DNA of 64,000 nucleotides from Nannocystis exedens (GTDB lineage Bacteria; Myxococcota_A; Polyangia; Nannocystales; Nannocystaceae). The stretch spans positions 6,400,001-6,464,000 of the forward strand of contig NZ_NETK01000001.1 in NCBI RefSeq assembly GCF_002343915.1, given 5' to 3'. Below, one piece after another: positions 50,437-58,928 of this stretch (position 1 is the first letter of the stretch; every line of letters starts with the position of its first letter). The translations under genes and the position numbers were made by a program. A model generated the notes under the pieces. That model was not told the origin of the DNA. It worked only from the letters and a program-made list of their open reading frames with translations, and made no database searches.

Positions 50437-50826
50437 TCACGGGCGCCGCTTGCCGACGAACCAGCGGCCGATGTCGAGGACCGTCCCGAGGCCGAGGCCG
50501 ATCGCGCCGAGCATCAGGAACGTGGCGACGGCCGCCAGGTCCTCGAAGCCGCCGGTGTTGGGCCCGGCGAAGGCGCGCAGCAGGAGCAGGTAGCCGATCA
50601 GCAGGCCGATCTGCGCGAACAAAAAGCCCATGCGCGCGCCGAGGAAGCCGAGGAGCGCGGGCGGCCCGGCGATCAGCAGCAGCGACAGCGAGGCGCCGCG
50701 CAGGGTCTCGAGCGTGGGCGGCTGGCCGGTGTTGAGGTAGGCGGCCAGCATCGCCAGACCGGTCCAGAGCGCGGCGGTGACGAGGAGGACGACGAGCCAG
50801 CGCGGGCTGAGGGCGGGCGGGAGCAT
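50437..50826 (-). CDS. Small membrane protein, 129 aa
   Basis: Four membrane helices are visible: WLVVLLVTAALWTGLAMLAAYL, ASLSLLLIAGPPALLGFLGA, MGFLFAQIGLLIGYLLLLRAF and VATFLMLGAIGLGLGTVLDIG, with a basic C-terminus (RWFVGKRRP). No family or catalytic motif is recognised. It converges on the DUF218 gene and lies downstream of the IgGFc-binding lipoprotein on the same strand. Confidence 0.65.
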   Translation of the reverse strand: MLPPALSPRWLVVLLVTAALWTGLAMLAAYLNTGQPPTLETLRGASLSLLLIAGPPALLGFLGARMGFLFAQIGLLIGYLLLLRAFAGPNTGGFEDLAAVATFLMLGAIGLGLGTVLDIGRWFVGKRRP

Positions 50827-50893
50827 GTCTCAGTGTAGCGCCCGCCCGGGCGGACGCCGGTCGCGAAGATCTTTCGCGCGCGGCCGATCGGCG

Positions 50894-52582
50894 TCAACCC
50901 GGCGGCTGGTTGATCTCGCCGAGGCTGAGGCCGCCGGGGTAGGCGTAGCTGATCCGGCAATCGTAGCCGTAGACCTCGATGCCGAACTTGACCGACTGGC
51001 TGCGGATGTCGTGCGGGCCGTCGGGGATCAGAAAGCGCGCGTAGGCGAGGTCGCCGACGCCGAGCGGGGTCGGGGCCGGCAGCGCGGCGCCGTCGAGCTC
51101 GAGCGTGTCCCAGCCGGCCTCGGGGGCGACCACCGTGAGCATGTCCCAGCCGTAGGTCTCGGGGGTGAGGAAGGTGTAGTTGTTGCGGTACTGGGCGGTC
51201 GGCGGGATGAAGGTGATCGCGGGGTCGCCGAGCTCGGTGGTGTCCTGCGAGGGGATGTCGCAGTTCTTCGAGATGAAGGCGCCGGGGTACTCGGCGTCGT
51301 TCTTGGGCCCGCTCGACTGGTCCTGGCTCAGCATGTAGTGGGCGACCATGAACGCCTCGGTGCCCTCGACGCGGAACGAGGCGGGCGTGAGCAGCTCGTG
51401 GAACTGGCCCTCGTCGAGGGTGACCTCGCCCTGGTGGTCGCCGGTGAAGGTGAGGACGGTGCCGTCCTTGTCGGCGATGAAGCGGTAGAGGTCGGGCTCG
51501 TCGCTGCGCGGGCGAAACTTGACCACCGCGTAGTCCTTGCCCCACGCGGTGCGCGGCGGCACCTGCTCCTCGAGGTAGTCTTTATAATAATTCATGCCGG
51601 GGCCGGGCAGGCTCATCGCCGGCGAGCCGGTCATGACGGCGACCGGCGCGGTGCTGCTGACGCGCATGCCGGTGAAGTCGGCGACGCTGCCGCTCGGCGA
51701 GACGATCCGCAGCGCCTGCTGGGCGTCGACGGTGTGCGTGGTGCTGCCGCCGCCGCCGAGGCCCGGGACGCCGCCGCCGCCCTCCGTCCCGCCCTGCATC
51801 GTCGCCGGCATCTCGACGGTCACCTGATTGCCGTCGACCATGCTGATGATGCTGACCCAGCTCGCCGAGAAGTCGCTGTTGTGATAGCTCGGCACCAGGT
51901 AGTCCTGGCCCCACGCGTGCGCGGGGAGCAGCAGCGAGGCGTCGGCGGTCGCCACCTGCGACGACGAGTACGGGCTGAATTGATAGGCGACCACCGGCAC
52001 GTCGCTCTCGAGCCGCAGGACCTGCTTGAGGATCCCCGTCTGCACCGGCATCGCGTGCTGCGTCAGCGCGGCCGACAGCGCCGGGAGGATGAAGGTGTGA
52101 AGCTGCTTCGGCGCGACCACGGCGGCCTCGATCACCTCGCCGGCGGCGCCGTAGAGGGTGACGTTGGCGTCGACGTTGCCGCTGGTGTTGGCGGCGACGA
52201 CGGCCCACGGCAGGTCGGTGTCGCTGTCGCCCACGGTCGGCGCGAACAGGCAGCCGGCGCTGGTCAGGTTCATCGCCGCGAGCTCGCAGGTGCTCTCGTC
52301 GACGGGCCCGGTGTCGTTGATGTCGGGCATGGCCCCGAGGTCGAACTTGGCGCCGCTGCCGGTGGTGCTGGTGGAGGTCGGCTCGGCGGTGGTCGAGGTG
52401 GTGGGCGGGCTCACGGTCGAGGTCGAGGTCGACGCCTCGGTGGTGGCCGGGCTCGTGGTCGTGTCGGTGGTGGCGGGGAGCGAGGTCGTGCCGGTCGTCG
52501 TGCCGCCCTCGGTGGTGGCGGGGGGCGCAGCGGCGCAGGCACAGACGAGGACGTGGAGGCCAAGGGGTAAGCTGCGGCGCAT
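50894..52582 (-). CDS. IgGFc-binding-domain-like lipoprotein
   Basis: 562 aa. A short signal (MRRSLPLGLHVLVCACAAAP) and a 60-residue Thr/Ser/Pro linker precede a large beta-rich domain: LPWAVVAANTSGNVDANVTLYG, PVVAYQFSPYSSSQVATADASLLLPAHAWGQDYLV, GNQVTVEMPAT, SSTAPVAVMTGSPAMSL, EAFMVAHYMLSQDQSSGP, YNNYTFLTPETY-like strands and the closing EVYGYDCRISYAYPGGLSLG. This is the pattern of the IgGFc-binding N-terminal family, widespread in myxobacterial exported proteins; the immunoglobulin name comes from a mammalian relative and says nothing about function here. A broken relative lies at 46092-46754. Confidence 0.85.
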   Translation of the reverse strand: MRRSLPLGLHVLVCACAAAPPATTEGGTTTGTTSLPATTDTTTSPATTEASTSTSTVSPPTTSTTAEPTSTSTTGSGAKFDLGAMPDINDTGPVDESTCELAAMNLTSAGCLFAPTVGDSDTDLPWAVVAANTSGNVDANVTLYGAAGEVIEAAVVAPKQLHTFILPALSAALTQHAMPVQTGILKQVLRLESDVPVVAYQFSPYSSSQVATADASLLLPAHAWGQDYLVPSYHNSDFSASWVSIISMVDGNQVTVEMPATMQGGTEGGGGVPGLGGGGSTTHTVDAQQALRIVSPSGSVADFTGMRVSSTAPVAVMTGSPAMSLPGPGMNYYKDYLEEQVPPRTAWGKDYAVVKFRPRSDEPDLYRFIADKDGTVLTFTGDHQGEVTLDEGQFHELLTPASFRVEGTEAFMVAHYMLSQDQSSGPKNDAEYPGAFISKNCDIPSQDTTELGDPAITFIPPTAQYRNNYTFLTPETYGWDMLTVVAPEAGWDTLELDGAALPAPTPLGVGDLAYARFLIPDGPHDIRSQSVKFGIEVYGYDCRISYAYPGGLSLGEINQPPG

Positions 52583-52740
52583 GTGCAGATGGTAGGCCGA
52601 ACATCGTCTCGATGCGATCGCCCGCGAGTGGTTTCGGACCTGGCCGAACGGTCATGCGCGCGGGCGAGCGCGGGCGTCGGGATTTCGCCGGTAGAGGCGG
52701 CGTGGTTAGCCCTCGTCGCCGCTTCGGCGTGGAAGACTCG

Positions 52741-53404
52741 ATGGCGCAACCCGAGCCGTCGACGAACGGGCCCGATCGCTTCTGACGACGGAGGCCCCGG
52801 CCCGGCTCCGCGGCCGCGACGACGCCGGCGCCGAGGCGCTCCTGTGCGGCTGCGCCGAGGACGACGCGAGCGGTCACACCGCCGCGCTGCTCGGCGACGC
52901 GTACTTCCTGCAGGGGCGGCATGCGCAGGCTGCGGCGTGCTACCGCGCCGCGCTCACGGGGGTGCCGGCGGCCGGCGACTGGGAGGCCAGGGCGGCGCGC
53001 GCGTGGCCGTGCGCGCTGGCCGGCGCCGACGCGGCGATCCCTCCGCCGGAGCACTTCTTCGAGCTCGTGGCGGCGGAGCGGCTGGCGAGTGGGCCGCGGC
53101 CGTCGACGCCGGCGTGCGACGGCGACGCGCCGCCGGCCGCTCGCTCGCAATGGCTCGAGCCGCTGCGCCGCGTCGGCGACGTCGTCGGCGGGGCGATGAC
53201 CGTCGTCGCCGGCGGCATGCTGCACGCGCTCAGCGACCTGGCCGGGAAGATCGGGATCGCCGACGAGGTGTGGACCCACGGATACCGCGACGTCACCGGG
53301 CTGCCGCAGGTCGGCGACGAGGCCTGGCGATCTTCAAGCTGGCGTACATGCGCCGCACGCTCGCTCCACGTCGCGGCGGCGGCGGCGACGAACTGGAATT
53401 ATGA
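52741..53404 (+). pseudogene. Gene with two frameshifts, TPR-like protein of unknown function
   Basis: A continuous protein can be read only by joining three frames. MAQPEPSTNGPDRF (ATG 52741, stop after TTC) continues one base back as LTTEAPARLRGRDDAGAEALL from 52782; this runs with TPR-like GDAYFLQGRHAQAAACYRAAL to VTGLPQVGDEAW (53327), then shifts again to AIFKLAYMRRTLAPRRGGG and a TGA at 53402-53404. Each shift equals one missing base. Either the gene is decayed or the sequence has two single-base errors. The reconstructed product is about 220 aa with no membrane segment. No family is recognised. Confidence 0.55.
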
Positions 53405-53536
53405 TGATGTGCTGCTGTGGTGGCTGGTGGCCTCTCGCTCCATCGTCGTCGGCCGCGCCAGAGCCGTAGTGGCGGCCTCGTCATCGATTGACCACACTCC
53501 GCGATCGGGTGTGGGCAATCGGCCCCATTAAAAAAA

Positions 53537-53565
53537 CGAGCGCGACGACCTCGTCGTCGCGCTCG
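53537..53565 (-). terminator. Intrinsic terminator for the Cys-rich lipoprotein gene
   Basis: Perfect 13-bp stem (arms CGAGCGCGACGAC and its complement) with a three-base loop, followed on the minus strand by seven T (A-run at 53530-53536). It lies just after the stop of the minus-strand gene 53592-54356 and is the only textbook intrinsic terminator in the window. Confidence 0.9.
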
Positions 53566-53591
53566 CGTCATTCATCGTCGTCGCGCGGCGA

Positions 53592-54356
53592 TCACTGGAT
53601 GACGCACACCCCGGCGCCGCCCGGGCCGGCGTGCGGGCAGTGGGTCGCGTCGTCGGTCTCCGCGACGCCGGCGTGGTACAGACGGCAGCCGACGGTGTCG
53701 CCGGCGGTGTCGGCGGTGGTGCCCGGGTACCAGTGGCTGCACTGATCGAGGCAGTCGGCCTCGTCGTTGTAGAGGTTGAGGTCGTTGGTGCAGTTGGCGA
53801 AGTACTCGGTGCAGTACTCCTCGCAGGTCGGCGCGGCCGCGTCGACGCACACGCCGGCGCCGTTCGGGCTGGCGTGCGGGCAGTGCTCGTTGGCGTCGAC
53901 GGTGCTGGCGACCGTCACGTGGTAGAGGCGGCAGCCGAGCGTGTCACCGGCGGTGTCGGCGGGCGTGCCGACCGGCCACTGGCCGCACTGGTCGAGGCAG
54001 GCCTGCATGTTGTCGTACTCGGCGAAGTCGACGCACGCGTCGATGTAGATCCCGCAGTACGCCTCGCAGGTGAGCTCGCCGCCGGTCGTCGTCGTGTCGG
54101 TCGTCGTGTCGTCGGTCGTCGCCGTCATGGTCGTCGTCGGGGACGTCGTCGTCGTGTCCGGCCCGGTCGTCGGATTCGTGGTGTCCGTGCCGGTGGTGGT
54201 CGTCGCGGTGTCGTCCGTGGTCGTGTCCGTCGTCCCCATGGTGGCCGGCTGCGTCGTGCCGTCTGTGGTGGACTCGGTGGTTGCGTTCCCGCTGTCGCCG
54301 CAGGCGACGAGGCCGAGAATCAGCGGGGAGATGAAAATCCAAGCTGCCTTTCGCAT
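53592..54356 (-). CDS. Lipoprotein with two tandem cysteine-rich modules
   Basis: 254 aa. The ATG at 54356 is preferred because AAGGA lies 8 bases upstream. The signal FISPLILGLVACGDSG ends in a lipobox, and an 80-residue Thr/Asp-rich linker follows. Two repeats of about 75 residues make up the rest: CEAYCGIYIDACVDF...CLDQCGQWPVGTPADTAGDTLGCRLYHV...HCPHASPNGAGVC, and CEEYCTEYFANC...CLDQCSHWYPGTTADTAGDTVGCRLYHA...HCPHAGPGGAGVC. Each has eight cysteines in the same spacing, presumably disulphide-bonded, with conserved HCPHA. I do not know a named function. It is terminated by a strong intrinsic terminator. Confidence 0.82.
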   Translation of the reverse strand: MRKAAWIFISPLILGLVACGDSGNATTESTTDGTTQPATMGTTDTTTDDTATTTTGTDTTNPTTGPDTTTTSPTTTMTATTDDTTTDTTTTGGELTCEAYCGIYIDACVDFAEYDNMQACLDQCGQWPVGTPADTAGDTLGCRLYHVTVASTVDANEHCPHASPNGAGVCVDAAAPTCEEYCTEYFANCTNDLNLYNDEADCLDQCSHWYPGTTADTAGDTVGCRLYHAGVAETDDATHCPHAGPGGAGVCVIQ

Positions 54357-54776
54357 CAGGAGCATCCTTCGTAGGTGTGTCGGGGAGGATATCGTAACGA
54401 GGCGCCGGACGTTACACGCTCCGAACCGGCCCGTCGGCCGCGCGCTTGCGCTTCGCAAGGTTTACGAATGTGCGATCGAATGCTCGTATTCGGCCGGTGG
54501 GTACCGGCAAAAATTTTGTTGAGCCTGCTACCGATCCGTTCGGCCGTCACGTTCGTACTCCCATGTTGGCCCGCATCGGCCGACGCAGGCGGACTCGGCG
54601 CGGGCGCGGCCGATTGCGCGGTCGCGTCGCGCGATTGAGCCGAAGCGCGTCGTCGCCCGAGAGAATTTCACAGGCGTCGCGCCGGCCGGAGATCCAAAGC
54701 ACTCGCAGAGGAGTAGGATGCTCTCGACTTGACGACGGTCGCGGCTCTGGCGGGCCCGGCCGGACGAGGAGGCTCG
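54357..54776. other. 420-base divergent gap with A/T-rich centre
   Basis: No supported gene. Holds the promoters of two divergent envelope genes. A short perfect hairpin, CTTGCG-CTT-CGCAAG, lies at 54445-54459, and an A/T-rich stretch (GGCAAAAATTTTGTTGAGCC) lies near 54510-54530; both are possible regulatory parts. Confidence 0.45.
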
Positions 54777-55421
54777 ATGTACAAGAACTTGAGAGCGAAA
54801 ACGGGGCTGGCGGTCGTCGCCGTGGCTGCGATCTGCGGGGGGAGCTGGTGGACCTCCAACGTCCGCGCGTCCGACCACGACGAGTCGCCGCTGGTGAAGA
54901 TGGACGCCGCGCAGGACCTCACCGACGTGTATGTCTTCGAGAGCGGCGACAACAAGACGACGATCATCGTCTGTTGGGCCGGCTTCAACGACAGCCGCCC
55001 GCAGCCGGACGACTCGGCGCTGTACGACGGCAACGCCCTCTACGCCATCAAAGTCGACAACGACGGCGACAACGAGGCGGACCTCACCTTCTACTGGCGC
55101 TACGGGACCAACGCGAAGGACGAGATCGGCATCCAGTGGACGGGCATCCCCGGCACGGACGCGCCGGCGGTCGGTCCGGTGGAGACGGTCTTCGACGCCG
55201 GCCAGTTCGCCCGCGTGTGGACGGGCCACGCCGACGACCCGTTCTTCTTCGACGCTCAGGGCTACCTCGAGGCGCTCGACAGCGGGATGGTGGGCTTCAT
55301 GAACAACCGCGACTTCCTGGCCGGGTACAACGTCACCGCGGCGGCGATCGAGATCGACACGGACGTGCTCACCGGCGGGAACCCGATCCAGGTGTGGGCC
55401 ACCTCCGCGAGGAAGGAGTAG
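54777..55421 (+). CDS. DUF4331-type secreted protein
   Basis: 214 aa. AGGAGG (54767-54772) precedes the ATG at 54777. The signal peptide (GLAVVAVAAICGGSWWTSNVRA) ends before ASDHDESPLVKMDAAQDLTDVYVFESGD, the hallmark N-terminus of DUF4331 (SDHxDxP.....DitDvYaF). Beta strands follow (TTIIVCWAGFND, NALYAIKVDNDGDNEADLTFYWRYG, DEIGIQWTGIPG) and a GNPIQVWATSARKE end. DUF4331 proteins are exported and of unknown function. It is probably co-transcribed with the next gene, nine bases downstream, which carries a matching C-terminal half. Confidence 0.85.
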   Translation: MYKNLRAKTGLAVVAVAAICGGSWWTSNVRASDHDESPLVKMDAAQDLTDVYVFESGDNKTTIIVCWAGFNDSRPQPDDSALYDGNALYAIKVDNDGDNEADLTFYWRYGTNAKDEIGIQWTGIPGTDAPAVGPVETVFDAGQFARVWTGHADDPFFFDAQGYLEALDSGMVGFMNNRDFLAGYNVTAAAIEIDTDVLTGGNPIQVWATSARKE

Positions 55422-55430
55422 GAGGCCACC

Positions 55431-56213
55431 ATGAAGAACCACGGATCCATCCACGCAGTCCTCACGGCGGCGCTGCTCTTCGCGGCCGCGTGCGGCGACA
55501 ACGGCGGCGCCAGCACCGACACCGACGCGACCGCCGGGACGGCCGAGACGACCGACACCACGGCGCCGACGACCGACACCACCGGGCCGACGACGGGCAC
55601 CGAGACGACGCAGGACGAGACGACGACGACGGCGCCGACGACCACGTCGCCGACGACCACCGACGGCACGACCGACACCGGCGACGACGGGTTCGTGTTC
55701 CCGACCGAGCCGTTCGACGCCTACACGCAGATCGACCGCCACGGCGCGGTCGAGGCCGGTACGGCCGGCATCGCCGCGGCGCTGGGCCTGGGCCTGGGCG
55801 GCGGGGACCTCTCGATCCGCGACGACTACAACGCCAGCAACCCGGTCGAGGACGCCGCGGGCATGTGGCTGTCCGAGATCGCCATGAGCGTGCAGTTCTT
55901 CCACGACTCGTTCGACGACGACCTGATGGCGCTGGGCCTGGTGCCCGCGACCATCGACGAGACGGTCGCGCAGGCCGGGCCGGTCATCGTGCCCGACACG
56001 ATCAAGTACGACCCGAGCATGCCGACCGGCTACCCGAACGGCCGCGCGCTCACGGACCCGGTCGTCGACATCACCCTCGCCGCCGTGCTGCTCAAGCTCG
56101 GTCCCGACCAGCCGCTGACGCTGTTCGCCGACCTGCCGCTGAACCCGCCGGAGAACGACGTGCCGTTCAAGGCCGAGTTCCCGTTCCTGGCCCCGCCGCA
56201 CCCCGCGCCGTAG
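55431..56213 (+). CDS. Lipoprotein related to the C-terminal part of DUF4331
   Basis: 260 aa. AGGAGG lies 8 bases before the ATG. The lipoprotein signal (HAVLTAALLFAAACGDNG) is followed by a Thr/Asp linker. The domain contains PFDAYTQIDRHGAVEAGTAGI, RDDYNASNPVEDAAG, MPTGYPNGRALTDPVVDITLAAVLLKLG, recalling the PNGR-L-DDV-D segment of full DUF4331 proteins. With the preceding gene it may therefore be a split DUF4331, each half exported separately. Followed by a hairpin at 56231 and then a TPR gene on the same strand. Confidence 0.75.
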   Translation: MKNHGSIHAVLTAALLFAAACGDNGGASTDTDATAGTAETTDTTAPTTDTTGPTTGTETTQDETTTTAPTTTSPTTTDGTTDTGDDGFVFPTEPFDAYTQIDRHGAVEAGTAGIAAALGLGLGGGDLSIRDDYNASNPVEDAAGMWLSEIAMSVQFFHDSFDDDLMALGLVPATIDETVAQAGPVIVPDTIKYDPSMPTGYPNGRALTDPVVDITLAAVLLKLGPDQPLTLFADLPLNPPENDVPFKAEFPFLAPPHPAP

Positions 56214-56230
56214 CCGGCGTTTGTCGACCG

Positions 56231-56259
56231 CTCCCCGGGTGTGCCAACCTCCCGGGGAG
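56231..56259 (+). terminator. Hairpin after the DUF4331 pair
   Basis: CTCCCCGGG, 11-base loop, CCCGGGGAG, 18 bases after the stop, followed by CCTTTC. Terminator-like without a clear T-run; may attenuate transcription into the TPR gene. Confidence 0.5.
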
Positions 56260-56285
56260 CCTTTCGCGGCCTCGAAGCGACAGTC

Positions 56286-57596
56286 ATGGACCGCAAAACG
56301 ATTTTCGTCTCGGCCGTCCTCGCGTTCGCTGCCTCGGCGCTCGTCTCACAGCTCGTCTTCCGCGGCGGGACGTCGGCGCCGTCGGTCGTCGCCACGCAAG
56401 CGCGCGCCGCGTCGGCGGGTCCGAGCTATGCGGCGCTGCTCGACGCGATCGACCGGCGCATCGACGGCCTGCAAAAGCGCGCGAACGGCCGCCCCGGCGA
56501 CTGGTTGACGCGGATGCACCTCGGCTCGGCGCTGCTCGAGCGCGCCGGGCTGACCCATCAGGTCCACGACTTCGCCCGCGTCCAGGCGGTCCTCGACGAC
56601 GCGTTCTCGATGGCGCCGCCGGGCAGCGGTCCGCTGTTGCTGGCGGCCCGCTTCAACTTCTCGATCCATCGCCTCGGCGAGGCCGAGAAATACCTCGACA
56701 TGATGGACCGCCGCGCGGTGCCCCGGCGCGACGAGCAGACGAGCGCGCGAGTGCTGCGCGCAGAGATCGCGGTGCAGCGCGGCCAGTACGAGGCCGCGTT
56801 CGCGGAGCTGTCCGCGGTCGCCGCGGCCGCGCCGGTGGCGGCGACCGCCGAGCTCGCGCTGTACCACGCGAAGACCGGCGATCCGGCGCAGGCGGAGGCG
56901 CTGCTGGCCGAGGCGCTGGAGGCGACCGGCGCCAACGACCCGCGGCGACGGGCGTGGATGAAGCTGCAGCTCGGGATCGTGGCGATGGAGCGCGGCGATC
57001 TGCGGCTCGGGCTGAAGCACCTGCAGGACGCCGACGCCGAGCTCACCGGCTGGTGGCTGGTGCAGGAGCACATCGCCGAGATCCACAATCGTCGCGACGA
57101 CCACGCGCGGGCGATCGAGATCTACGAAGAGCTGGTCCGCACGGCCGACCTGCCGCAGCACATGGACGCGCTCGCGTCGCTGTACCGCCACACCGGCGAG
57201 TCACAGCGGGCCGAGGAGCTGATCGCGCGAGCAGCCGCGCGCTGGGAGCAGCAGCTCGCGAGCTTCCCCGAGTCGGCGATGGGCCACGCGCTGCACCACT
57301 ACCTGCAATTCGGCCCGCCGGAGCGAGCCCTCGAGCTGGCGCGGGCGAACCACGCGAACCGCCCGGGCGGCGACGCGCAGGTGTCCCTCGCGCATGCACT
57401 CTTGAACATGGGCCAGCCGGCCGAGGCTCTGGCCGTGGCGGAGCGAGCGCTCGCCTCGCCGTACCGCACGCCCCGGCTGCACGACGTCGCGGCGAAGGCC
57501 CACGCGATGCTGGGCCACACGCAGGCGGCCGAGGAGCAGACGGCGCTGCTGCTGGCGATGAACCCGCGCTACTCGAGCGACGACCACTCGCACTGA
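56286..57596 (+). CDS. TPR-repeat protein, membrane-anchored
   Basis: 436 aa from the ATG at 56286. An N-terminal helix (TIFVSAVLAFAASALVSQLVF) anchors or exports it. The rest is TPR-type helical repeats: WLTRMHLGSALLERAG, RVLRAEIAVQRGQYEAAFAELSAVA, ATAELALYHAKTGDPAQAEALLAEAL, RAWMKLQLGIVAMERGDLRLGLKHLQDA, ARAIEIYEELVRTADLPQHM and AQVSLAHALLNMGQPAEALAVAERAL. In other genomes DUF4331 genes often neighbour TPR genes, and here the three lie in a row on one strand, so a joint role is likely though unknown. Confidence 0.8.
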   Translation: MDRKTIFVSAVLAFAASALVSQLVFRGGTSAPSVVATQARAASAGPSYAALLDAIDRRIDGLQKRANGRPGDWLTRMHLGSALLERAGLTHQVHDFARVQAVLDDAFSMAPPGSGPLLLAARFNFSIHRLGEAEKYLDMMDRRAVPRRDEQTSARVLRAEIAVQRGQYEAAFAELSAVAAAAPVAATAELALYHAKTGDPAQAEALLAEALEATGANDPRRRAWMKLQLGIVAMERGDLRLGLKHLQDADAELTGWWLVQEHIAEIHNRRDDHARAIEIYEELVRTADLPQHMDALASLYRHTGESQRAEELIARAAARWEQQLASFPESAMGHALHHYLQFGPPERALELARANHANRPGGDAQVSLAHALLNMGQPAEALAVAERALASPYRTPRLHDVAAKAHAMLGHTQAAEEQTALLLAMNPRYSSDDHSH

Positions 57597-57764
57597 CGCG
57601 GCCGCGCGCGGCCGCAGCGAGATCTCCCGCACCCGTCGCGCGAGCTCGCACGAGCGTACACGCGAGCGCGCGCCCGGCGTCGATGGGCTGATGAGTTGAT
57701 CGCGTCGCTCCGCCCGGTCCCGCTCCTCGCCTGCGGCTGCGACCTGGGCGGTCGCGATCGAGCC

Positions 57765-57792
57765 TGTCCCAACGGGCATGTCCGAAAGGACT
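57765..57792. repeat. Two 14-base hairpin units between convergent genes
   Basis: TGTCC-CAAC-GGGCA (all five pairs with wobble) and TGTCC-GAAA-GGACT (four of five), in phase, in the 230-base convergent gap after the TPR gene. The rest of the gap holds no supported gene. Confidence 0.7.
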
Positions 57793-57826
57793 GCCTGGCA
57801 CGCGGCCGAGGGGAGCGCCCTTGAAG

Positions 57827-58744
57827 TCAGGCGGGGGCGAGCGGCAGCGCGGCGATGTAGTCGTCGAGGGCGGCGCGCAAGAGCTGGCCGATGCGCGCGA
57901 GCGCGTGCGGGACGAGCTCGTCGCCGTAAAGCAATTGATCGTACTCGGCCATCGCCCGCGAGTACCAGCGGTCGCGGTCGTGCTCGGCCGCGTGGATCGG
58001 ATAGATCGCCTGGCGCCGCAGCTCGAACAGCTCGCCCAGGGCCTCGTGCGGGCCGGCGATGCAGCTCTGCACGGCGAGGCAGGCGAGCCGCGCGCCCTCC
58101 CACGCGTAGGCGCGCTCGTTGAGCGCGGGGTCGGTGTCGGCCGCCTCGGCCGCGTCGGCGCAGCGCTCGGCGATCCGCTCGGCTCTCTTGGCGAGCTCGC
58201 GGACCTCCTGCGCGATCTGTCGCTGGCGCTCGACGTCGTCGCCGGCGAGCGCGCCGCGGAAGTCGGCCAGGCGCGCGAGCAGGAGGTTGCGCGTGTCGTC
58301 GTCGCAGGCGCCGCACAGGTCGCGCAGCAGGTCGGCGGTGTAGTCGAGCGCGAGCCGGGCGGCCAGCTCCTTCGGCCACGGGAGTCGAGCGGTGGCCGGC
58401 GCGGTCAGCTCGAGGCCCTCGTCCCAGGCCTCGCCGAAGGCGATCGCGTCGAGGATCGACCACGGCTGCTCGCCGTTGAGGGTGTAGCTGGCGCGGCCGC
58501 GGGTGAAGGTCCACGGGACGGCGCGGCCGTGGCGGAGGATGGCGGCACGCACGAGCAGGGGCCCGGGGTCGTCGTCGTCGATGCCGAGCTCGTCGTTGAG
58601 GTCGACGAGCGCCTGGCCGAGCCGCTCGAGCTGCGGGAGCGTGAGGGCGTGCGCCCGGTCGATCGCCAGCAGCGCCGCCGGCTCCTCGGCCTCGATGGCA
58701 GCAGCGATCTGCCGCTCCAGCTCCTCGTCGCTCAGGGGAGACAT
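57827..58744 (-). CDS. Cytosolic helical protein of unknown function
   Basis: 305 aa from the ATG at 58744 (MSPLSDEELERQIAAAIEAEE). It has no signal or membrane helix. The sequence is strongly helical with acidic stretches: ALTLPQLERLGQALVDLNDELGIDDDDPG, LAARLALDYTADLLRDLCGACDDDTRNLLLARLADF, RQRQIAQEVRELAKRAERIAERCADAAEAA. It contains no recognised catalytic motif. Two cysteines in LCGACDD are notable but isolated. Alone on its strand, with a perfect hairpin unit 87 bases upstream of the start. Confidence 0.65.
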   Translation of the reverse strand: MSPLSDEELERQIAAAIEAEEPAALLAIDRAHALTLPQLERLGQALVDLNDELGIDDDDPGPLLVRAAILRHGRAVPWTFTRGRASYTLNGEQPWSILDAIAFGEAWDEGLELTAPATARLPWPKELAARLALDYTADLLRDLCGACDDDTRNLLLARLADFRGALAGDDVERQRQIAQEVRELAKRAERIAERCADAAEAADTDPALNERAYAWEGARLACLAVQSCIAGPHEALGELFELRRQAIYPIHAAEHDRDRWYSRAMAEYDQLLYGDELVPHALARIGQLLRAALDDYIAALPLAPA

Positions 58745-58831
58745 TTCGAGGCGAAACGATAGCCGGCGCCCGGCGCGGCGCGCAAGCGGCTGCAGCGGAC
58801 GGCGCGCGAGCCTGCGCGTCGGCCACGAACA

Positions 58832-58845
58832 TGTCCGATGGGACA
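58832..58845. repeat. 14-base hairpin unit with extended stem
   Basis: TGTCC-GATG-GGACA, perfect; flanks CACGAACA and TGTCGTG extend it to a 12-bp stem with one bulged base (58824-58853). Lies upstream of the 57827-58744 gene. Confidence 0.75.
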
Positions 58846-58928
58846 TGTCGTGATATTGTCCGAGGACCGGGCGAGGGCATGAGGCCGCCGCTCGCCCGCA
58901 TTCTCCCAACAATGCTCGTCCGGGCAGT

